Position numbers and translations under genes: made by a program. DNA of 32,464 nucleotides from Bacillota bacterium (GTDB taxonomy: Bacteria > Planctomycetota > UBA8108 > UBA1146), in the NCBI GenBank assembly GCA_003973385.1, contig QNYK01000031.1, positions 1-32,464 of the forward strand, written 5' to 3'. Below, in pieces: positions 16,618-25,129 of the stretch. The notes under the pieces were generated by a model. That model had not been told where the DNA came from, did not search any database, and worked only from the letters and a program-made list of their open reading frames with translations. Every line of letters begins with the position of its first letter. Position 1 is the first letter of the stretch.

Positions 16618-17475
16618 CTAGTTGTCCTCGCGCAAGCGGACCAGCAACGGATCCTTGATACTGCCCTGCTCGATGCGCAGCTGGAGCAGGCGGGTCAGTT
16701 CAAGGATCGCGAGAAAAGTGCTCACAACCCCGGGAATTCCCCGTTCCAGCGGAAACAGCTCATCGAAGGGGAGCACGTCTCCAGGGGCTCCACGCAGCCG
16801 TGCCATCACCTCCGTCATCGCCTGTTCGATGGGGATCTCCTCGGCATGAACCAGTGTGAATGAGGATCGCTCGGTGAGCAGGTCGAGTACGCGTTGAAAA
16901 GCCGAGGCGAGGTCGAGTGAAGATGTCTCGGAGAGATCGAGAGTGCCGGGTGGAGGTGGTGGCATCTCGCCCTGTACTCGTTCGTAACCGAGCGAGCGAA
17001 GGCGGTGTGCTTCCTCCAGCAACTGGGCCCGCTCCTTGAAGTCACGGTAATCGAGCAGCTGTTCGACGAGGCTCTGGCGTGGATCTTCAAGTTCTTCTTC
17101 GAGCAGATCATCTTCCGCTTCGATCAGATCAGGAGACAGCATTCGACACTTGATCTCGAAGAGGCGCGCACCCATCACCAGATAGTCCCCCGCCTGGCCC
17201 AGGTCCAGCGTCGAGGCTTGTTGTGCTGCTGTGACATGGGCCAGAAATTGCTCGAGCACCTGCGCCACCGGGATGTCGAGGATCTCGATTTCATTCCTGT
17301 GAATCAGGTAGAGCAGCAGTTCCAGCGGACCGGAATACTGCTCCAGCTCGGTGCAAAATCCGTCCTCCCAGGGGTTCATCCGCGGAGTCTCGGCATCGTC
17401 GCTGTGCCCACCCTGATGCGGTACATCGGCCTCAGAAGGGCCGGAAGGCTGTGGTTTATCGCCGGTCAACTGCAT
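16618..17475 (-). CDS. scpA: segregation and condensation protein A
   Basis: The 285-residue kleisin has the ScpA signature near residue 45: YSGPLELLLYLIHRNEIEI followed by DIPVAQVLEQFL. The central part is long and acidic (EAEDDLLEEELEDP) and the C-terminal winged helix (GVVSTFLAILELTRL) would bind the SMC head. ScpA bridges SMC dimers with ScpB in chromosome condensation and segregation; neither smc nor scpB is visible here. It heads the minus-strand operon with fmt and rsmB. The start ATG at 17475 gives a polar extension of about 35 residues. Linkage of a condensin gene to a window that also carries parAB is notable but could be chance. Confidence 0.92.
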   Translation of the reverse strand: MQLTGDKPQPSGPSEADVPHQGGHSDDAETPRMNPWEDGFCTELEQYSGPLELLLYLIHRNEIEILDIPVAQVLEQFLAHVTAAQQASTLDLGQAGDYLVMGARLFEIKCRMLSPDLIEAEDDLLEEELEDPRQSLVEQLLDYRDFKERAQLLEEAHRLRSLGYERVQGEMPPPPPGTLDLSETSSLDLASAFQRVLDLLTERSSFTLVHAEEIPIEQAMTEVMARLRGAPGDVLPFDELFPLERGIPGVVSTFLAILELTRLLQLRIEQGSIKDPLLVRLREDN

Positions 17476-17615
17476 CCAATGATTCCTCTCCCCGATTCAC
17501 CGGGGCTACCGTCTGGCAGCGAGACGGACACAGGATAGCAGAACGGCGACGATGGTGTTCTGGAAGCTCCGAAAAGCACTTGCGCAGGTGGATGGGACCG
17601 TGAGACTGAACCACG

Positions 17616-18161
17616 ATGAAATCGGAAACCCCCTCCCCACTAGGTGCGCTGACGCCCGCAATGCTGGTGCTCGATGTCGACGGTGTCCTCACCGACAACA
17701 GCCTCTGGCTCTCGGAGACTGGTGACGAGTCGAAGTGTTTCCATGTACCCGACGGAGCCGGGATTCGCTGGCTCATCGAGAGTGGTATCGAGGTCGCGTG
17801 GATTTCTGGGCGCGTATCCCTGGCCACCAGGCGCCGGGCCAAGCAGCTGGGGGTGAAGGAAGTCCACATGGGAATCGGTGACAAGGCGACCTGCCTGCTG
17901 CAACTGCTCGAGAGGTCAGGGATCAGCGCCGGCGATACCGTCTATGTCGGAGACGACCTCATCGACCTGCCACCGATGGCTCTGGTCGGAGTTGGCGTGG
18001 CGGTCGCGGATGCGCACCGCGAGGTCCGCGAGAACGCAGACCTGGTGACCACTGCTCGCGGTGGAAGAGGCGCAGTTCGTGAAGTCTGTGAGTGGATCCT
18101 GATGGCGCATGGAGTGTGGTCCGAACGGGTCGGTCGTGAGATGACAGGGGATACACCTTGA
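17616..18161 (+). CDS. kdsC: 3-deoxy-D-manno-octulosonate 8-phosphate phosphatase (HAD family)
   Basis: The 181-residue HAD hydrolase of the KdsC type dephosphorylates KDO-8-phosphate in LPS core synthesis. HAD motif I is LDVDGVLTD (19-27, nucleophile Asp20), motif II is WISGR (62-66) and motif IV is GDDLIDLP (112-119). The short length without a cap domain, and the DGAGI segment, fit the tetrameric KdsC family. It is the first gene of a plus-strand run; its TGA overlaps the TTG start of the LptA/LptC-like gene. This kdsC-lptC-lptA order is the one known in Gram-negative bacteria, which supports the assignment. A CMP-sialate-pathway phosphatase relative is a less likely alternative. Confidence 0.88.
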   Translation: MKSETPSPLGALTPAMLVLDVDGVLTDNSLWLSETGDESKCFHVPDGAGIRWLIESGIEVAWISGRVSLATRRRAKQLGVKEVHMGIGDKATCLLQLLERSGISAGDTVYVGDDLIDLPPMALVGVGVAVADAHREVRENADLVTTARGGRGAVREVCEWILMAHGVWSERVGREMTGDTP

Positions 18162-21112
18162 GCCGGCTCGCCTTCTTTCTGGGGGTATTTTCGGTGGGTC
18201 TGGTCGTATTCCTGTTCCTGACGGGTCAATTCTCAATATCCGATGAAAATCCTGATGGAGTCTCCCCCATCGAGCCGATCGAGCCGATCGATCGCAACAG
18301 AGTCTCCGCTCCCTTCTACGACTACTCCTTCGGGCGTCTGCGATTCATTCTTCGCGGTGAGGTCGACTTGACCTCCGGGTTGGTGCTGTCTCCGGATAGC
18401 CTGGAGAGCCAGCGCGATCTTCTATCGGCCTCCATCGAGATGCCGGTGTATGCAGAGGGTCGTACCGATCCGGTCGATCAGATCCTGATCGAGGCAGACC
18501 GCATCGTCGCGGATCCCGGCGCTTCAGTTGCCGATGTGATCGGGCAACTCCAGGCGGTCGGTGCCGGCGGCACGCCACGACTGACGACTCGAGATATGCG
18601 ATTTCGCTGGGCCGATGGTGAGGACACCCGGATCGAGGGTTCATCTGCGGTCCATGTCGAATGGCCGGAACTCGAACTGCGGGGGGCCAATGGCCTGGAA
18701 GGGTCGATCGGTTCGGGTACTGGACTCAACAGCCTGCGATTTTCGCCGCCGCTCATCATCGCCGTGAAGGGGAATGCGAGCGAGGGCGGGGTCGGTCTGG
18801 ACGGCGACCCAGGACGTCAGATTCGCATCCTCTGCAATGGCCCGATGACGCTGAGAGGAGCGGAGAGGATCGCTCATTTCGAGGGTGGAGTGCAGATTTT
18901 CGAGTCCGATCCAGATGCTCCTCTCGATCCGACGATCGCTGCGCCTCAGCGTCATATCTACGCAGACTACCTCGACTTGCATCTCGAGCCGACGAGCCGT
19001 CGGTTGGTCAAGATCGAGGCCAGCCGTCGTGAAAATCCGGTCACCATTCATCTCGGCGGCGGCATCCGCGTCGAGGGAGAACGCCTCGACTGGTCGGAGG
19101 GCGAATCGCAAATCCGCCTCTCGGAGGGGATCGTCATCCACAGCGAGGTGGGCACCTTCCATGCGATGGAGGCGACGGTGCTGACGGGCGAATCTCGCTG
19201 CATCGTCAGCGGTGGAGTGACCGGCTCGTTGCGCAGCATGGCGATCAGTTCCGGCACGCCTGACCCGGAAGCCGAGAGCAACTGGATCGTCGATGCAGAG
19301 AGCGCCGAGTTTCATTTCGATGCGGGACAACTGATGTCTCTGACAGCGCGAGGCAAGTCAGGGGAATCGGTGTCGATCCGGGAACAGCGCCAGGGCGGTG
19401 CCCGCATCGTCGGGGATGAACTGTGGTGGCGTGCCGAAGAGGGACAGCTGGAAGTTCTTTCCAGCGAGGGAAGCCGTGCCAGATTCTCCGCGGGCAAGAA
19501 CCACATCGAGGCAGATTCTGCGGCGCTTTCCATCGGATCCCCGAGGCTCGTGTTTCGTGGCGGTGTCACTGCAGAACTGGTCGAGTTGCCCCAGGGACCT
19601 TCGTTCACGACTCCTCGCTGGCTCGGAGAGGATCCCAGATGCCAGGTCGTTGCACAGCAGATGACGCTGCTCTGGGACGGCAAGCAGCGTCTCAAGCAGC
19701 TGGATGCCCAGGGCGGCGAATCCCCCCTGGAACTGCGGGTCCTGGGAACCGAGAAACTGCAACTGATCGGTGATCGGCTGCAGTGGCGTGGAGTCGATGG
19801 CCAGCTCACTCTCACCGGTGAGGGTCGCCAGAAACTGACCATCGGAGACAGGGTCGAGTTGATCGCGGATCGATTGTCGATGTCGATGAGCCAGAACCTG
19901 GCCAGCGGTGAAGGATCGGTCGTGGGAACGGTGTCTCGTCCTGGCGATGATGAGCAGCCAATTCCCGTCACCATCCTGTGCGATTCAGTGGTCGTCTCGC
20001 TCGCTCCCGATGATCAGCAGGTGACCACCGATGATGCGCGGTCCTCGAATCCATCTGCCGCTGGAAGCATCATCGGTGTGCGAGCATTGAGTGGCGAAGA
20101 TGGCAGGGTTCAGATCGAGGATGGGACCTTTCTGGCTCGTTGCGACGAGTTGCTCTGGGACGCTGTAAAACAGCGTTACCGGTTTCAGGGCAGGGGGTTA
20201 CAGCATGTCGAGTTGGCCGCTGGAGGGGCCACGCCTGACCGGATCGAGGCGGAGACGATCACCCTCGACCCGATCCAGGGGACTGCGGAACTGGTCGGAG
20301 ATGCAAGAGCGAGGGTATACCTTGGCAACGCATCCGCCGATGGTGTGGTCGAGACCATCGAGAAGATGGCATGGAATCTCGAGTCCGATCGCATCGATGC
20401 GAAGCTCGATCTTTCTGGCGATCAGATTCGCCTCGTGGAAGTGTCTGCGGCCAAGAATGTCCGACTGCATCAGCAACAGGGAGGCATCGAATTTCGTGGT
20501 CAGCACTGTCGCTGGGATCAGCAACAGCAGCGGTTGATCCTCTCCTCTGTCGATGGCCAGGGACTCCAGACCTTCGTTCGTGGGGATGGTCCTAAAGACG
20601 AGGTGGTCGCACGTGAGGTGGTGGTGGTGCGATCCACTTCCGAAAGCCCCGGCTCTCCCGAGCGGCTCGAGGTGCTGCTTTCATCGGTACTGAGTGCCAC
20701 CTTTCAGATGCAGGGGGCTGCCGAGGATGAGCCTGGCCAGTTCGAGATGCGTGCGGACGAGTTGTTACTGGTGCTGAAGGAAACCGCCGAAAGTGGTTCG
20801 CTCAGTCCTCACGAGGTGCTCGCCTGGGGGTCCACCGATCTGCGCGGAGGCCCCTACCGGATCCTGGCAGAGCGTGCTCGTGTGCTGATTCGTAACCGCA
20901 GCGTCGAACTGGAGGGCGGCGACAACCAACCGGTCCAGGTACTTCGCGACGGGACATCTGATCTCCCCCCTTCGCGATCGGTCAAGTTGACGTGGGGTCC
21001 CCGGGGGTACCGGGTTCAGAACCTGCCCAGAGGTGGTGGCTGGTCGATCAGGGACGTTGATTCAGCACTGGAGCGGATGGATCGAAGCGACCACGGTCCC
21101 GAGCCCCGCTAG
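18158..21112 (+). CDS. long membrane-anchored LptC/LptA (OstA)-like repeat protein
   Basis: The 984-residue protein has one N-terminal membrane segment (residues 5-22) and then an all-beta, Gly/Asp/Glu-rich extracytoplasmic chain. At least five related modules recur with the pattern G[DE]xLxW followed by a beta pair and an 'IxAxxxxL' strand: W312, W423/424, W543, W667 and W786, spaced about 112-122 residues apart. This alternation resembles the beta-jellyroll strands of LptA/LptC/OstA-type LPS transport proteins. LptC is normally about 190 and LptA about 170-190 residues, so this is a several-fold longer chain. Its TTG start overlaps the kdsC stop by four bases and follows AGGGG at seven bases. 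The position directly after kdsC, where lptC-lptA usually lie, supports an LPS-bridge role, but the repeat-based assignment is inference. Confidence 0.7.
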   Translation: MSRLAFFLGVFSVGLVVFLFLTGQFSISDENPDGVSPIEPIEPIDRNRVSAPFYDYSFGRLRFILRGEVDLTSGLVLSPDSLESQRDLLSASIEMPVYAEGRTDPVDQILIEADRIVADPGASVADVIGQLQAVGAGGTPRLTTRDMRFRWADGEDTRIEGSSAVHVEWPELELRGANGLEGSIGSGTGLNSLRFSPPLIIAVKGNASEGGVGLDGDPGRQIRILCNGPMTLRGAERIAHFEGGVQIFESDPDAPLDPTIAAPQRHIYADYLDLHLEPTSRRLVKIEASRRENPVTIHLGGGIRVEGERLDWSEGESQIRLSEGIVIHSEVGTFHAMEATVLTGESRCIVSGGVTGSLRSMAISSGTPDPEAESNWIVDAESAEFHFDAGQLMSLTARGKSGESVSIREQRQGGARIVGDELWWRAEEGQLEVLSSEGSRARFSAGKNHIEADSAALSIGSPRLVFRGGVTAELVELPQGPSFTTPRWLGEDPRCQVVAQQMTLLWDGKQRLKQLDAQGGESPLELRVLGTEKLQLIGDRLQWRGVDGQLTLTGEGRQKLTIGDRVELIADRLSMSMSQNLASGEGSVVGTVSRPGDDEQPIPVTILCDSVVVSLAPDDQQVTTDDARSSNPSAAGSIIGVRALSGEDGRVQIEDGTFLARCDELLWDAVKQRYRFQGRGLQHVELAAGGATPDRIEAETITLDPIQGTAELVGDARARVYLGNASADGVVETIEKMAWNLESDRIDAKLDLSGDQIRLVEVSAAKNVRLHQQQGGIEFRGQHCRWDQQQQRLILSSVDGQGLQTFVRGDGPKDEVVAREVVVVRSTSESPGSPERLEVLLSSVLSATFQMQGAAEDEPGQFEMRADELLLVLKETAESGSLSPHEVLAWGSTDLRGGPYRILAERARVLIRNRSVELEGGDNQPVQVLRDGTSDLPPSRSVKLTWGPRGYRVQNLPRGGGWSIRDVDSALERMDRSDHGPEPR

Positions 21113-21245
21113 GCTTCGCGCTGGCGATCGAGCAGGATCTCTGTACGGATCGGCGACGATTCGGCCCCGCTTCCAGTGTTTCTCGATCTCTCGGGGTCGT
21201 ATGATGCCGGGTCTGATCCCTCGAACCCTCTCGAAAGGGCCGTTC

Positions 21246-21872
21246 ATGTTGAGAACGATTTCATTGCTTCTGACGCTATCTCTGCTGCTGATGTTACCGC
21301 TAGGTGGTTGCTCCAAGGTCGAAAGGCGAATCGATCCGGAGTACGACATCGGTGCCGCTCAACTGCTGGTCGTCCCCTTCCAGCAGAAGACTACAGCCCC
21401 CTCCGTGCTGCGCTGGCATTACGAATCGGTGCCGGGGAACACCCTCGCTCTCGCCATCCGGGTGCAGCTGCCAGCCTCCTGTGACGGAATCTCCCTGATC
21501 TCCGATGAGCGTGTCCCGGAACTGGTGTTCCACACCGATTCCGATCAGGTGCCATGGCACCTGATCGGCCGAGAGGTGGGAGCCAGTCATATCCTGACCG
21601 GTCGCATCGAACATCTCAGTTTTCGAGACAGGCGCAGTATCGGAATGTTGCAGGGCCGACTGAGGGGCTACTGGAACCTGTTTCGAGTCGAAGATGGTCA
21701 GTCCGTGTTGCGGCGGGAATTCGATATTCGTGTGCCCGAGAATCCAGAATCGGGGCGGATCTATGTCTCCTTCGAGACCTCAGAGAATGAACTCCTGGGC
21801 GCGATGCTGGCAGCTCTGGCTCAGCGAGTCACATCGGTGTTGTGCGGCGAGAGCATCGAGAAGATCGATTGA
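21246..21872 (+). CDS. predicted outer-membrane lipoprotein
   Basis: The 208-residue product has a clear lipoprotein signal, MLRTISLLLTLSLLLMLPL, ending in LGGC with lipidated Cys22 and no Asp at +2 (Ser), which favours outer-membrane sorting. The mature part is alpha/beta: AAQLLVVPF, then GREVGASHILTGRIEHLSF, resembling lipoproteins that assess oligomer-forming assembly factors (CsgG/GNA1162-like 'ASxIL.G.I' pattern), but no family is certain. The ATG at 21246 follows AAGGG at six bases; the frame upstream to 21033 overlaps the preceding gene. It lies 133 bases downstream of the LptA/LptC-like gene, so it could be part of the same envelope group, for example an LptE-like partner, though nothing in the sequence proves that. 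Confidence 0.75.
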   Translation: MLRTISLLLTLSLLLMLPLGGCSKVERRIDPEYDIGAAQLLVVPFQQKTTAPSVLRWHYESVPGNTLALAIRVQLPASCDGISLISDERVPELVFHTDSDQVPWHLIGREVGASHILTGRIEHLSFRDRRSIGMLQGRLRGYWNLFRVEDGQSVLRREFDIRVPENPESGRIYVSFETSENELLGAMLAALAQRVTSVLCGESIEKID

Positions 21873-22018
21873 GAAGGGTGTAGTGTTGTCGGTCGCCTTG
21901 CCGATGGGGCCCTCGGGTGACTACAATCAGGCTTGCCCGGGGCAGGATTCGCCATGCCAGGCTCAGAGTCTGGCGCTGGCTCGGTCCTTCGATCCGCGGG
22001 CTTCGATGGAGGAACACG

Positions 22019-22315
22019 ATGACCTTGAGCAGCGTGACAAGTTACCTCGCCTTCGGTATGCCGGGTGGCGTTGAACTGATCGTGCTACTGGTAGTGATGC
22101 TCTTGCTCTTTGGCAGCCGACTGCCGTCGGTGATGCGGAATCTTGGCCGAGGTGTCACCGAGTTCAAGAAGGGCGTTCGTTCGACGGAGGAGGACATCCG
22201 CACCTCCATCGATCCACCAGCCATCGATCCACCAGCCAATCCACCAACGCAGCACACCGATACCACGGACCCGACCGATTCCTCGGGAGAGAAACGCCCC
22301 AAAGACGAAGATTGA
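22019..22315 (+). CDS. tatA: Sec-independent translocase subunit TatA (TatA/TatE type)
   Basis: The 98-residue protein has one N-terminal membrane helix (about residues 17-31, GVELIVLLVVMLLLF), the conserved FG hinge (31-32) and the amphipathic helix LPSVMRNLGRGVTEFKKG, all diagnostic of TatA. The C-terminal tail is disordered, Pro/Thr/Asp-rich. It forms the size-variable Tat pore for folded proteins such as the twin-arginine oxidoreductase of this window. The ATG at 22019 follows GGAGG at six bases; the open frame to 21917 has no such site. A tandem 15-base repeat lengthens the tail. tatB and tatC are not linked here. Confidence 0.92.
   Translation: MTLSSVTSYLAFGMPGGVELIVLLVVMLLLFGSRLPSVMRNLGRGVTEFKKGVRSTEEDIRTSIDPPAIDPPANPPTQHTDTTDPTDSSGEKRPKDED
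22206..22235 (+). repeat. 15-base perfect tandem duplication in tatA
   Basis: CCATCGATCCACCAG occurs twice in direct succession and a third, shorter copy (AATCCACCAAC) follows. It encodes DPPAIDPPANPP in the disordered tail of TatA. In-frame, so harmless to the reading frame; suggests replication slippage. Confidence 0.9.
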
Positions 22316-22363
22316 TGGTCGCGAGGTGTTCGGGCGCAGAAAGTGACGCCCCCGCCTCCAGGA

Positions 22364-23086
22364 CTATCGACCTTCTGCCAGGCGATCTGCCAGGAACTCC
22401 GGAAGACCGCAATCTCTGATCTTCTGCTGCACCTTCTCGATGTCATAAGCAACCCTGAAACGCTCGATGCGAGCCTGTTCTGGCTCGTAGACGACGACGC
22501 TGGCTTGCGGGTTGCCGTCCCGAGGCTGGCCGACGCTGCCGACATTGATGATCCCCTGCAGTCCGCCATGGAGTTCGATCACGTCGTCGGTGTTGTAGCG
22601 GATGACATCGCTCAACAGGAAGGTCACGGGAACATGAGAGTGTCCGATGAAGCACACCGGCGACTGCAGCAATTGAAACGACAGATGGGCGTCCCAGGTC
22701 GTCTGGATGTAGTCGAACAGATCCGGATTATCGAGACTGCCGTGGACCATTGAAAAGTCTGCCTCATGGTGAACCAGTGGCCAGCTGCGGATGAAATCGA
22801 GATGTTCCGCATCGAGTTGTGTTCGGGTCCAGAGAGTTGCCTGGCGGGCGATCGGATTGAAGTAGTCGAGGTCGAGCAGATCGAGAACCGCATGCTCATG
22901 ATTACCCGCGACGATGACATCGCATCGGTCTCGCACCTTCGACAGGCAGGAGACCGGGTCGGGACCATAGCCCACGACATCGCCGAGGCACAGGATTCGG
23001 TCGACCTGCTGCTGATCGAGCAGGGCCAGCACCGCATCGAGCGCCTCTTCATTGCCGTGGATGTCAGAGATGACCGCGATTTTCAA
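22364..23086 (-). CDS. calcineurin-like metallophosphoesterase
   Basis: The 240-residue binuclear-metal phosphoesterase shows all motifs in order: SDIHGN (7-12), GDVVGYGPDP (35-44), GNHEH (61-65), His115 in MVHGS and GHSH (148-151). The YfcE/MJ0936-type arrangement fits phosphodiesterases or phosphoprotein phosphatases, with substrate unknown. The start is TTG at 23086, four bases after AGGGG, which places the family MKIAVISDIHGN at residue 1; a GTG at 23110 would add eight basic residues. It converges on tatA with 48 bases between stops. The 281 bases between it and parA contain the two parS-like sites. Confidence 0.88.
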   Translation of the reverse strand: MKIAVISDIHGNEEALDAVLALLDQQQVDRILCLGDVVGYGPDPVSCLSKVRDRCDVIVAGNHEHAVLDLLDLDYFNPIARQATLWTRTQLDAEHLDFIRSWPLVHHEADFSMVHGSLDNPDLFDYIQTTWDAHLSFQLLQSPVCFIGHSHVPVTFLLSDVIRYNTDDVIELHGGLQGIINVGSVGQPRDGNPQASVVVYEPEQARIERFRVAYDIEKVQQKIRDCGLPEFLADRLAEGR

Positions 23087-23195
23087 GTTTCCCCTGTTTC
23101 TCTTGCCCACCGTTGGGTTGGCATTCTAGTGGCTTCCCTCGCCATGGGAAGCAGACAGGGGCTTCTGGAGTGGCCAGGGCATGATTATCGGCCAC

Positions 23196-23211
23196 TGTTC
23201 CCCGTGGAACA
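23196..23211. promoter_or_regulatory. parS-like centromere site 1
   Basis: TGTTCCCCGTGGAACA matches the bacterial parS palindrome (TGTTCCACGTGGAACA form) at 15 of 16 positions; only the A of the central CACGTG is C. It lies upstream of parA-parB and is expected to be loaded by ParB. Confidence 0.8.
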
Positions 23212-23252
23212 TGGTTTTTGCAGGATCCGCCAGGCTTCGATCAGTCCGGCAT

Positions 23253-23268
23253 GGTTCCCCGTGGAACA
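23253..23268. promoter_or_regulatory. parS-like centromere site 2
   Basis: GGTTCCCCGTGGAACA shares the core GTTCCCCGTGGAAC with site 1, in the same orientation and with the same centre base, 57 bases downstream. It differs from site 1 only in its first base. Confidence 0.75.
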
Positions 23269-23367
23269 TCCGGGGATCTGGACCTGTCGGACCAACTTGT
23301 TTCCGGTCAATTCGCCGGATATTGTTCATGCGGGGCCCCCTGAAGGGGGTACAGGAGGGAACCAGGG

Positions 23368-24153
23368 TTGGCCAGAATCATCGCCATTGCGAGCCAGAAG
23401 GGTGGTGTCGGAAAGACTACCACTGCGGTCAATCTGGCCGCCTATTTCGCCCTCGCCGGGCGATCGTGCCTGCTCGTAGACCTCGATCCCCAGGCCAATG
23501 CCACCTCAGGAATCGGCCTCGAATCCCCCCCCCACTCCCACCTTCCTGCACTGCTCGATGGTTCTGTTTGCTGGACGGATGTGGTCCAACCGACAGCGAT
23601 CGAGGGACTGATCTGTTTGCCCAGCACCATCAATCTCGAGGTTCCGGTGGCGAGTTCGATGGCTCGAGGGGAAGGTGCCCTGAGACTTCGAGAGGCGTGG
23701 CAATCGCCCTCGCCAGCTGATCTGGACGTGGTCGTACTCGACTGTCCCCCATCGCTGGGTCCGCTCACGGATCTGGCTCTCCACATCTGTGACTCGGTGC
23801 TGGTTCCGGTGCAGTGCGAGTACTTCGCCATGGAGGGGTTGGCCCAGGTGCTGGAACTGGTGAAGCGCGCCGAGTCTTCCAGCGATCGAGAGATCCTGCT
23901 GGAGGGACTGGTGCTGACCCTGTTCAGCCCCGAGGTCGACCTGTGTCATGAAGTGGCCGAAGAGGTCAAGCGCTACTTCCCCGATGACACGCTGGAGACA
24001 CCGATCCTGAGAGATCCGGCACTGGCAGAGTCTGCCAGTCATGGGAAACCCATCTGCAACTACCAACCACGCTCCGCCGGAGCGTGGTCCTACCTGAACC
24101 TCGCGAAGGAGGTCCTTGAACATGAGTGGACGGAAGCTGGGACGCGGGCTTGA
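23368..24153 (+). CDS. parA: chromosome-partitioning ATPase ParA (Soj)
   Basis: The 261-residue Walker-type partition ATPase starts MARIIAIASQKGGVGKTTTAV; the deviant Walker A KGGVGKTT has Lys11 and Lys16. The A' segment is LLVDLDPQANATSG, and Walker B is VVLDCPPSLG. ATP-bound ParA dimers coat DNA and move ParB-parS complexes. The start is TTG at 23368, after GGAGG some nine bases upstream. A C9 tract falls in codons 52-56. Its end overlaps the parB start by 32 bases. Confidence 0.93.
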   Translation: MARIIAIASQKGGVGKTTTAVNLAAYFALAGRSCLLVDLDPQANATSGIGLESPPHSHLPALLDGSVCWTDVVQPTAIEGLICLPSTINLEVPVASSMARGEGALRLREAWQSPSPADLDVVVLDCPPSLGPLTDLALHICDSVLVPVQCEYFAMEGLAQVLELVKRAESSSDREILLEGLVLTLFSPEVDLCHEVAEEVKRYFPDDTLETPILRDPALAESASHGKPICNYQPRSAGAWSYLNLAKEVLEHEWTEAGTRA

Positions 24154-25045
24154 CGCCCTGATCCGTAGGACCGAAGAGATCCCTTCGGAAGCGACATCCC
24201 CCACCGATAGCGCCACATCGTATGGTAGTGAGGTGATTCAGATCCATCCGGACAAGATCCGGGCCAATCGCCAGCAACCGCGCAGCCACTTCGACGAGGC
24301 GGGCATCGATGAACTGGCGCATTCGATCGCCACCGATGGCATCATCCAACCGCTGGTGGTTCGACCCGCCGGTGACGGTCAATTCGAGCTGGTCGCTGGC
24401 GAGAGGCGATTGCGAGCCTCTCGAAAGGCGGGGCTCGAGCAGGTGCCGGTGATCGTTCGCGAGATCGATGATCAGCAGATGTTGCCGCTGGCTCTGGCCG
24501 AGAACATCCAACGTGAGGACCTCAATCCCATCGAGTTGGCTCGTGCCTACCGAGCGTTACAGCAATCGTTCGCTCTGACCCAGGAACAACTGGCGGAACA
24601 GGTCGGAAAAAAGCGCTCCAGCATCGCCAATACCCTGCGCTTCCTGGAGCTCGACGATTCCATCCAGCAGAGTCTGGTCGATCGGATCATCAGCGCAGGA
24701 CATGCAAAATTGCTGCTCTCGGTGAGCGATCACAGGAAAAGGGCGGAATGGCACCGCAAAGTAATGTCCAAGAACTGGACGGTCCGTGATCTCGACGATG
24801 CGCTCAGAAAAAGGAAAACCCAGGTATCCTCCCCACCTGGGGGTACTAAAGGCACTAATAAAGGCAATAAGGGTGCTGGAAACCACATTATTACCGAGGA
24901 AACACGCCTTGGGCGGTCTCTCGGGACCAAGGTCTCGGTGCTAGAAACCGGTCCGAAAGGGCGCGGAAAGATCATCATCGAGTTCTTCTCGGCCGAGGAT
25001 TACGAGCGTATTTCGAGGCTCATCGTCGATCGATCCCGCTCCTGA
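24122..25045 (+). CDS. parB: chromosome-partitioning protein ParB (Spo0J)
   Basis: The 307-residue DNA-binding CTPase starts MSGRKLGRGLDALI, a typical ParB N-terminus that contacts ParA. CTP-binding boxes are GERRLRAS (93-100) and ENIQREDLNP (127-136). The helix-turn-helix LTQEQLAEQVGKKRSSIANT (142-161) would bind parS. A Gly/Lys/Thr-rich linker follows, then a C-terminal dimer domain (KIIIEFFSAEDYERI). The ATG at 24122 is set nine bases after GGAGG; the TTG at 24116 is too close to it. ParB is the reader of the two parS-like sites just upstream of parA. No smc nearby, but scpA is 6 kb away. Confidence 0.93.
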   Translation: MSGRKLGRGLDALIRRTEEIPSEATSPTDSATSYGSEVIQIHPDKIRANRQQPRSHFDEAGIDELAHSIATDGIIQPLVVRPAGDGQFELVAGERRLRASRKAGLEQVPVIVREIDDQQMLPLALAENIQREDLNPIELARAYRALQQSFALTQEQLAEQVGKKRSSIANTLRFLELDDSIQQSLVDRIISAGHAKLLLSVSDHRKRAEWHRKVMSKNWTVRDLDDALRKRKTQVSSPPGGTKGTNKGNKGAGNHIITEETRLGRSLGTKVSVLETGPKGRGKIIIEFFSAEDYERISRLIVDRSRS

Positions 25046-25129
25046 AGGGGCAGCGGGTGGCGCATCTTCGACCGAGGATGGGATGCTTCTGGGACTCTTC
25101 CTGGCTCGCCACGATCGTGGAGGCATCCG

